Source: Scilla litardierei (taxonomy: Eukaryota > Streptophyta > Magnoliopsida > Asparagales > Asparagaceae). From it: DNA of 64,000 nt. Within the stretch, counting starts at the first letter, position 1; each line of letters starts with the position of its first letter. Positions 56,770 to 64,000 of this stretch are shown piece by piece. Both the position numbers and the translations under genes were made by a program. The notes below the pieces were generated by a model. It worked only from the letters and a program-made list of their open reading frames with translations, made no database searches and was not told the DNA's origin. Location of the stretch: the NCBI GenBank assembly GCA_030789695.1, contig CM061139.1:101540037-101604036 (forward strand), in the 5' to 3' direction.

Positions 56770-58217
56770 GTTTATGAATACTTACTATTGACATCACTAT
56801 AGCTTCCGTAACTGGCCTCGAGACGCGTAAGATCCTTCGACTTGGTAAATAGGTATGAGTAGCGTTCTCGTATATCGTCTTCTCGCTCCCAAGTAGATTC
56901 TCCAGGCGAGTCGTAACACCACATCATTTTGACAAGGTTGATAACTTTATTCTTGAGGGTCTTCTATCGTCGATCTAGGATCTTGACTGGTTGCTGCTCA
57001 TAAGATAGATCCGGGTGAATAATAATCTCAGAGTAATCCACAACATGACTAGGATCACTCACGTAGTGTCGTAGCTGTGAGTCAAGAAAGACTTCATGTA
57101 CTCCCTCCAATGCAGGTGGCAAAGCAAGGTGATAGGCCACTTCACCTACTCATTCCAAAACATCAAATGGATCAATGTATCGTGCACTAAGTTTCCCTCT
57201 TCACCCAAAACGAATCATTCCACGATTAGGAGAGATCTTCAAAAACACATGGTCGCCAGGCTGGGACTCCAAATGTCTATGCTTTGCATCTATCCAATAC
57301 TTGTAACGATCCTAAGCCAACTTTAGTTTCTCCCTGATGGTCCTGACTACCTCCACTGCTTTAACTATCAATTCTGGCCCGATGAGTTCTCGATCATCAA
57401 TGTCGTCCTAGCTCGAGAGAGAACGACACTTCCTTCCATATAGCGCTGCAAAGGGCACCTTATCAATGCAAGCCTGGTAGCTGTTGTTGTAAGCGAACTC
57501 CACAAGACGAAGATGGTCTTCCCACGATCCCTTGAAATCCAGCATATACGCATGCAACATGTCCTCCAAGATCTGAATGGTGCGTTCCAATTGGCCATCT
57601 TTCTAAGGATGATAAGATGTACTGAAGCTTAAGCGGGTCCCCAGACACTCCTGTAAACTCTTTCAAAAGTGAGACGTGAATCGAGTGTCTCTGTCTGAAA
57701 CAATACTGACAAGGACACCATGCAACTTCACTATCTCCTCAATGTACTTCTTGGCTAGCACTTCGATTGACAGGCACACTTTGAAAGGAAGGAGCGCTAA
57801 CTTGGTCAATCGATCAATAATTACCCAAACAGCATCGTTATGCTTCATACTCTTGGGTAGTCCCGTCACAAAATCCATCGTAATGTGTTGCCACTTCCAG
57901 TTTGGAATGGGCAAAGGCTGTAACAAACTGGCTGACCGGTGATGTTCAGCCTTCACCTGTTGGCATACTATACACTTCCCTACACTCCGTGCGATGTTTC
58001 TCTTCATACCATGCCACCAGTAGTGTTGTCGCAAGTTTTGATACATCTTGGTACCGCCTGGATGGATGGAATATGGAGAATTGTAAACTTCCTCCAATAG
58101 TGCTTCCCTGACGTCTCTAGATGGTACACAGATGCGGTTGTCGAATCGCAAATATTCGTCCTCGTGGATCTTGAATTCAGGTCTCGACCTGCCATGACCA
58201 TGTCTCTGATCCTTCAT
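56770..58217 (-). pseudogene. Gypsy C integrase with chromodomain, broken
   Basis: Integrase inserts the element's cDNA into the genome. 57663-58217 carries the zinc-binding HHCC region (HPGGTKMYQNLRQHYWWHGM, then CIVCQQVK) and the catalytic core with TMDFVTGLP and VSDRDTRFTSHF (two Asp of D,D-35-E). A TGA at about 57663, where a Trp is usual, ends this part. 57408-57590 continues with ERTIQILEDMLHAYM (the third acidic residue) and the following core helices, then further stops. The C-terminal chromodomain (KTLKNKVINLVK, then ESTWEREDD) lies at about 56800-57000 with a TAG before it. Chromodomains steer integration to marked chromatin. Confidence 0.85.
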
Positions 58218-59591
58218 AGCTTCCCATCTCCTGCTTGGGCAGCCTTGATTCTACCCACCAAATTTGACTGGATATGAAGGTTGTGTAACGAAGACGTTAC
58301 TCCAGGTAATATAACATCCATCTCCATGGCTCGAATCTCATGTCGTAACCTCCATTGTGATATGAGCGTCATCACTGTAGGGAGACGACTCAATGCATCT
58401 GGTACGACAATGACCTTCCCAGGATAGTACTGAAGGTCAATATCATAGTCCGCCATTATCTCGATCCATCGTCGTTGACACATGTTGAGTTCCTTCGGGG
58501 TGAACAAGTACTTGAGACTCTTGTGATCTGACAATATCTTCACATGATTGCCCAACAAGAAGTGTCTCCTAATCTTCAGGGCAAAGATAATTGCCGCCAA
58601 CTCAAGGTAATGAGTGGGGCAGTTCTTCTCGTGGTTCTTCAGTTGTCTGGATGCATAGGCAACGACTCGGCCATGCTGATGCAGCACACACCCAAGTCCT
58701 TTGCCAGATGCATCACAAAATACTTCAAAACCTCCGGTCCTGTCTGGAATGACCAAAATCGGGGCCGAAGTTAATCTTCTCTTCAGCTCTTGGAATGCAT
58801 CTTCACAAGCCTTCGACCAGACAAATACCACGTCCTTTCTCGTCGATCGCTTTATGGACTCCGTGATCTTTGAGATGTCTTGGATGAATCGTCTGTAATA
58901 ACCAGCCAGTCTCAAGAAACTTCGAATCTCCGTCACAGTTTTAGAGGCCGTCCACTTTCGAACAGCAGCTACCTTCTCGGGGTCAACAGATATTCCTTCT
59001 CCTGACACGATGTGGCCCTGGAAAGCCACCTTGTCTAGCCAGAATTCACACTTGGTGTATTTGGCATACAGTAGGTGTTGTCTCAAAGTTTCCAAGACCT
59101 TCCTCAGATGTTCTGTGTTCCTGAGCATCCTTCGAGTAGATGACGATGTCGTCGATGTAGACAACTACGAACTTGTCCAGATGGTTATATAGAACCTGGT
59201 TCATGAGACTCGTGAATACAGCAGGTGCATTAGCCATGCCAAATGGCATCACTAAGAATTCGTAGTGTCCATATCTGGTCCGAAATGCGGTCTTATGGAC
59301 ATCCTCCTTCATTACCTTCACTTGATGATACCCAGTCTTCAAGTCCAACTTCGAATATATGCTCGATCCACCAAACTGGACGAAAAGGTCATCGATGCGA
59401 GGCAGAGGATATTTGTTCTTCACCGTCATCTTGTTTAACTCGCAGTAGTCGATGCATATGTGCTGGGATCCATCCTTCTTCTTCACGAGTAGTACATGGG
59501 CACCCCATTCAGATACACTGGGCCGTATCCATCCCTTCTGTATGAGATCGTCCAGCTGAGTCCGAATCTCTTCAAGCTTAGGCGGTGCCAT
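58214..59591 (-). pseudogene. Gypsy C reverse transcriptase-RNase H, frameshifted
   Basis: 59046-59591 holds the [57 protein letters not shown] and the active site YIDDIVIYS, with the catalytic Asp intact. The frame shifts at about 59120-59160 and continues in 58214-59164: [18 protein letters not shown], the thumb, then RNase H ([38 protein letters not shown]) and the linker to integrase. The part shared with integrase overlaps by four bases, showing another frame break at about 58215. Confidence 0.88.
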
Positions 59592-59615
59592 GTGATAAGG
59601 TCCCTTGGATATCGA

Positions 59616-59966
59616 CTATGCACCTGGCACTAGATCAATTGTAAATTTGAGGCCACGATCCAGAGGCAAACCTGAGAGTTCGTCCGAAAATACGTCCAAG
59701 AATTCTCGTACTACTTCAGGTTTCTCTTGCTCGACTTCCATTGCAGTCTCTACTACCTTCGAAAGTCTGGCCCAGAACATCACTGGTCCTTTCGATCTGC
59801 TTCCGCTGAGGAATTTGAACTTAGGATGGTAGGGTATTTCGAACACTGCCCTCCTTTGATGACAATCAATGGTAGCATGACATGTCCCTAACCAATCCAT
59901 TCCAAGAACAACATTGAAACTTGGCATCTCGATTACCATGAAGTCGGTGAATAGATTGTTGGCAGA
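59616..59966 (-). pseudogene. Gypsy C protease, C-terminal half
   Basis: MPSFNVVLGMDWLGTCHATI is the second conserved block (ILGMDWL) of the gypsy aspartic protease. The linker to RT follows (EFLDVFSDELSGLPLDR) and ends in a TAG at 59616, which interrupts the frame leading to RT at 59591. The N-terminal half is at 60749-60985, beyond an inserted LTR. Confidence 0.8.
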
Positions 59967-60748
59967 TGTATGCCCTCAGATCATTTGTATCTGATGCAAA
60001 TGATATTTTAAGCTTAGATGGGGGACTATTTTGCATATGATGTAAAATGAGTTAAATATGTTTTAAATTATTTAAGACCATATTTAATATAATAAACGCA
60101 TTGAAAAGGTTACCTGGATGATGGAATCGCCTTGCTCTAAACGCAGGTTCAAACCGCGTAAAAAACATAGTCCAAATGCACAAGTTAGAGCCAAAACAAG
60201 TCAGCCCAAACTGTTGGGCTGAACCTAGCGAAAATGGAGGCCCACCAAGCCTGAATTTTCTGGTGAGGGTTTTTGAAACCTGGGATTTTTTTTACGGCTG
60301 GATTTTTCATCTTTGAATGGTTTTAGGCTAACTTTGAGACAACGTTTGAGGGGACAAACGACGTCGGATTGACTCGCCGTTTTTTCCTATGCGTTCACCG
60401 TTCAACCCTCTTCGATTTGATAGGTTGTATCAAGATTGAAGCTCAACGATGAGGGAGTTATGACTCGAAAGACGGTGCGGTACACCTTGCCTGTACTAAG
60501 GCAAGGTTCAGGGTATGTGATTTAGAAGCTTTATTTTAATTATGTCGCAATAGCTTTAGTTCCTTCTTGGGGTGGTCAGACCCACCTCAAGTTGACATAG
60601 ATCCTGGCTCTAAGGTCTTGATTTTCCTTAGGGCTTCACTAAATTGTTTAGCGAATATCTTCTTTTCCGCTGCTTTCATTTTCATTCTATGATCCATCCG
60701 ACTTAGGACGGGCACAGAAAGTGCCCTAGGGTCCATCAAAACCCAACA
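59967..60748 (-). mobile_element. Solo copia-type LTR inside the gypsy protease
   Basis: 782 bp; on the minus strand it starts TGTTGGGTTTTGATGG and ends GAGGGCATACA (TG..CA). It lies exactly between the two halves of the protease (..VIYGHDL and ANNLFTDFMVIEMP). Flanks share AGA(T) but a clean 5-bp duplication is not visible. No internal region, so it is probably the product of recombination between two LTRs. Confidence 0.7.
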
Positions 60749-60985
60749 TAGATCATGTCCATAAATCACTATAGAACAGTGAAGACATCCGCTAGTTTTC
60801 GGTATGGAACCGCCAGCCGTGTCGACCTTCCAACGAGATGTCAGAGGTTCAACGGGGACGTTATGTGTATTAACGAATTGAATCGCCAAGAAGCAATGTG
60901 TGGCTCTCGAGTTGAATAAAGTGAGGACAGGTTTACCATCTTCTAAGATGATACATACAGTTACGAGGATTATGTCTAAATCCAC
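60749..60985 (-). pseudogene. Gypsy C protease, N-terminal half, catalytic motif altered
   Basis: VLTLFNSRATHCFLAIQFV stands where gypsy proteases have (L/V)FDSGATH: the catalytic Asp is Asn and the Gly is Arg. WKVDTAGGSIPKTSGCLHCS follows, as in other plant gypsy proteases, up to the point where the solo LTR enters. The protein would be inactive even without the insertion. Confidence 0.75.
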
Positions 60986-61175
60986 GATCTCTAAATAATG
61001 GAATATGATGCTGAAAGGGATATCTCGTACCTGTGATCACTTGGTCAGTAGCTTCGGGCTTTTCCACAGTCATAGTATAAGCTTGGCACCGTGGAGGCGG
61101 CGCCTGTTGTCATGCTTGCTGAAACACTCGCTATCGAGGAGGGTGTGGCTATCATTGCAGAGGTGGTGGTGGTCG

Positions 61176-62040
61176 TTATGGAGCATTCCTAGCAGGGGTA
61201 TTAGCTGGTGCAGGGTTAGGAGGTTGAGCCTTCCTCTCAGAACAATCCCTTGCACCATGGTCCTTCGAGCCGTAGACCAGGCAAAGGTTCAGATATGATC
61301 GACATTCTGATCGAACATGTCCTAGCTTTCCACAATGGTGGCACACTGGGTGAGGTAGTGGGGCATGTATTTTGAATTGAGCCTGATGGACAGGCCTATG
61401 CAAGTTGGTTGGACGTCGATGACTGGATCCAGTAACAGATGTAGTGGTGGCGGCCTTCGGGGCGGGGCAGCTATTGCTTGTTCTCGATTCTCTTCCCTTT
61501 CGATGAATTCGTGCTCGTGAGCTGCAGCTAGGACTTCAGTATGTGTGCAGAGTTGGCGTTTGACCAAGTTCCGTCGACTCTCTATGTTTATTCCTTGCTT
61601 GAAGCATTGAGCTCGAGTAAGAGGGGTATCAACCATCCCTGGAGCAAATCGGCTAAGCATAGTGAATTGAGCATCATATTGTTCTACTGTCATGGAACCT
61701 TGCTTCAAATCGACAAACTGGGCTTGTAGTTCCATCTGTGCCTCGGGTGAGAAGTACTGTGTGTTGAAGTGATCGGTGAACGTCGCCCAATCAATTGGTT
61801 GTTGCAGGTGATGTTCAGCTGAATTCCACCAAATCCTAGCTCCGTCAGTCAGTTGCAATTTGGTAGTGTCCATCCATGCGTATTCCACGATCTGAGCTAC
61901 TCTTAAGTTATCCTCAGTGCTTCGTAGCCACTCTTCGTCTTTTAGAGGACCGTCCAAGCCATTCCAAGGCTTTAGGCGGAGCGACCTGAATTGTTGTATT
62001 CCTCTTCCACGCTTGTGTTCTCATCATATAGCTTGAACAA
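61176..62040 (-). pseudogene. Gypsy C gag with zinc knuckle
   Basis: 61322-61957 carries the Retrotrans_gag domain: DEEWLRSTEDNL, LTDGARIWWNSAEHHL, WATFTDHFNTQYFS, GSMTVEQYDAQFTMLSRFAP. The frame is open upstream of the first Met to about 62040 (LRLKPWNGLDGPLKD), so the true start is further right. The zinc knuckle CHHCGKLGHVRSEC (C-x2-C-x4-H-x4-C) lies in a second frame, 61176-61403, with a degenerate second finger CLVYGSKDHGARDC. A frameshift near 61400 separates the two. About 200 bp between the knuckle and the protease are stop-rich. Confidence 0.82.
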
Positions 62041-62264
62041 GCTCTCACAATGCGACATCAGAAATTTAATGGACAGTACGAGGCGGTCTGTTGTTGGTTT
62101 GGTTGCTAGCTCCGGACACATCAGCTCCATTAGGACTCTCATAAGTGTTTCCGTCTATCATTTGAATGTCACACCTGCATACATAGGAAAATGTTCAGCT
62201 TCGTTGTGTATTATATACAGTACATCCTGATCTTACTATACTGTTCACGAGGTAATTTACGCGG

Positions 62265-62285
62265 ACATGCATGGGCCACCAAACT
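62265..62285 (-). promoter_or_regulatory. Putative primer-binding region of gypsy element C
   Basis: Directly inside the LTR end the minus strand reads AGTTTGGTGGCCCATGCATG. It is not the initiator-Met site and shares GTGGC..CCCATGCA with the LARD at 5487. The primer tRNA is not identified. Confidence 0.35.
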
Positions 62286-63713
62286 TGTAACGACCCGCTC
62301 ACAGCGGGCCATTACTTATTTGATTACAATTGTAGGTCTGTAGATTACCAGAGAAATCAATATAGTTACAATGCAGAGATGTACCAATACTCAAACCAGC
62401 GCACATTATTACAGTCCATATTTGAAATACAACACACCACAACACTCTCACACTGAGTACATAAATGAAAATGCAGAAAGGAAATACATAATAGCATACA
62501 ATACACACACCAACTCAAGTATCTAGAAATCCGCAGTCTCTGGATCAAACTCTGGCTCCTCAAACTCAGGAGCCGCTTCTTCGATCTGTTTGTCGTCTGC
62601 CGGTGCCATAAATGGAACCGTAGTTAAGTCACAATAATTATACACATAGAAAAGAAGCAGTGCGCAAGTATGACTAAAGCATGTGATAGGAAGTAACTAC
62701 GTACAAGCAAACCAGAGCGAAAAGTAAAGTACTGAGCAACAACGTACAAGCAAACCAGAGAGAAAAGTAAAGTACTGAGCAACAACTGTGACAAGGCATA
62801 CATATCTGAGTAGTAAAGGTAACAGAACTGAAAGAAGACAACGAACTATACTGTAGTAGTGCAAGCAGTGAGTAAACTAAAAACTACATGACTCAAGTCA
62901 GAGAGTATGATATGCAACCATTGAGTTCGTCTCTTGCCTGGGCATGCAGTACCCAGACGGAATTGACACGGGTAGGAGGAGGTATTTGCCAACGTAGGCA
63001 TCTAAGTTTGACGACACATGCATCTAAGTTTGACGACACATGCAGCAGGCAGATGAACTCCAGTCACTCCCACACTCTCTCAAACTATGAGTTACTCCAA
63101 AACCCCAGTGAAGTGTCAAGTGTTATATGTACATGTTTCAGACGGGATGTTTCACAAGATGTTCCATACGATGTGTCATGATATTATTAGTTCCTTGTTT
63201 ACAATGATAGTTAAAACAGGACCACTGGTTGACTTTCTTATTGAAAACCAGAAAGTTAGGAACTCATTTCAAAGCAGACCGTGCCAAAGCAAAGTGGATG
63301 CTAATGAGGATAAAGACAAGTCCAACAATTGTGATATTGATTCCATGATTTGAGCATGTGGTAGTTTCGTTAGTACACAATTTACCCAAGTTGATGGTTG
63401 TGTATTACAACCACCAAAGTTGAAAGTTGGCAATGTCACATGCTTAATTAGATAGTTATTCTGTAGTTTATTAGTTTCCTATTAGATTAGTTCTCTAGTT
63501 TTTGGTCCAAGTCAATAGCCGTTCTGAGGCTACATGTGAGGTCCTAAATTCATACGAGTACACTTATCAAATTTTCTAAATCTAAAATTAACTGTGACTT
63601 ACTGATTTCGAGGTTGTTGTAGTAAGATGGGACTAAAGCTAGAGCTTCCAAGGGTGTTGGCGAGAATTGGTACCTGTAAGCACAAGAAATAATCGATTAA
63701 AGAACACACTATT
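62286..63713 (-). repeat. 5' LTR of gypsy element C (inner part)
   Basis: Starts TGTAACGACCCGCTCACAG and follows LTR B and the 3' LTR with scattered substitutions until about 63713 (CACACTATTTT). Two short tandem duplications (AAGTACTGAGCAACAAC, 62720-62790; ACATGCATCTAAGTTTGACG, 62998-63040) vary among the three LTR copies. Confidence 0.85.
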
Positions 63714-64000
63714 TTTTAGTCTTGTAAATATAGAGCAACCGCCTAGGGGTTTCTGACGTGCGTATATATTTCATATATTCATGCACGTTTTATTTCGTGT
63801 TTCTCCGTATTTTCTGCCATCTTTTATTCGTTTTCTCGTGTTTTCTCGTTTTCTTTCACTTTTCTTTGTTTCTCCATGTTTGCAGGAGATTGCTGGCATT
63901 TGGGACGTAAAACGATGATATCATGTGTCCCCGAAGCAGCAGGAGGAGTCACGCGTGATCCAGGGGGTCAAAGCGATGAAGATTGATATTTCTCAGCCCT
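63714..64000. other. Foreign sequence in the 5' LTR of gypsy C, possibly another LTR
   Basis: After 63713 the sequence no longer matches the other LTR copies. It is T-rich with repeated TTTTCTCG/TTTCTCC words, and then GCAGGAGATTGCTGGCATTTG, a style seen in Athila/Tat-type LTRs or leaders. No ends are visible before the window closes. Confidence 0.3.

Larger units (their letters stand above)
53460..64000 (-). mobile_element. Chromodomain Ty3/gypsy element C (chromovirus type), runs off the window
   Basis: Minus-strand element: 3' LTR 53460-56589, polypurine tract, integrase with chromodomain, RNase H, RT, protease, gag, primer region and 5' LTR from 62286. The order gag-PR-RT-RH-INT is that of Ty3/gypsy. 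All reading frames are broken, and the protease is split by a solo copia LTR. The 5' LTR diverges from its partner at about 63714, where other sequence has entered or the LTR is truncated. Confidence 0.85.

Overview
This is plant nuclear DNA, almost certainly from a eudicot, and nearly all of it is transposable elements nested in one another. The diagnostic families are L1-type LINEs with DUF4283/zinc-knuckle ORF1 and AP-endonuclease/RT ORF2, Ty1/copia elements (several SIRE-like), Ty3/gypsy elements with a C-terminal chromodomain, Helitrons with a GC hairpin and CTAG end, and PIF/Harbinger elements with TAA/TTA target duplications. I found no tRNA, rRNA, CRISPR array or bacterial-type operon. 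The only non-pol protein gene I would defend is a small GRF zinc-finger/membrane protein, and it seems to lie inside a Harbinger-like element.

Layout, left to right. 1-3645: inside of a Harbinger-like element whose left end is outside the window; it holds a palindromic minisatellite (109-760) and the GRF-type gene (2554-3033). 3649-11841: a non-autonomous gypsy-like element (LARD type) with LTRs of about 3.1 kb and no pol; its left LTR was split by the Harbinger element. 11842-12215: tail of a LINE RNase H domain. 12216-15977: AT-rich spacer with a 514-bp Harbinger MITE, a copia RT scrap, a 692-bp Helitron and a short tandem repeat.

15978-33641 is the most striking part. Three different LINEs of 5.5-5.8 kb lie head to tail on the minus strand, and every junction is a TATA/TATG (minus strand TATACA/TACA) microsatellite. 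The rightmost LINE has an uninterrupted 1182-residue ORF2 and an ORF1 broken by one stop. 33642-34512 is a tandem repeat of about 77 bp whose unit begins like a Helitron 5' end. It abuts a plus-strand Helitron (34513-36413), which meets a minus-strand Helitron (36452-37694) tail to tail.

37695-64000: a copia gag fragment (minus); a SIRE-like copia element with LTR, decayed gag and a plant-transposon-type ORF but no pol (38523-43593); a gypsy LTR (43594-50092) carrying a 3.0-kb Helitron, plus a stub of its integrase C-terminus and chromodomain; a copia LTR (50797-52340); a dead copia RT/RNase H fragment (52341-53459); and a chromodomain gypsy element on the minus strand (53460 to beyond the window edge) with gag, protease, RT, RNase H and integrase recognisable but broken. 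A solo copia LTR splits its protease.

No two features form a host pathway. The functional relations are those of mobile elements: autonomous against non-autonomous copies, and nested insertions that give a relative time order. Boundaries rest on visual comparison of repeats and motifs; no alignment or database search was run.
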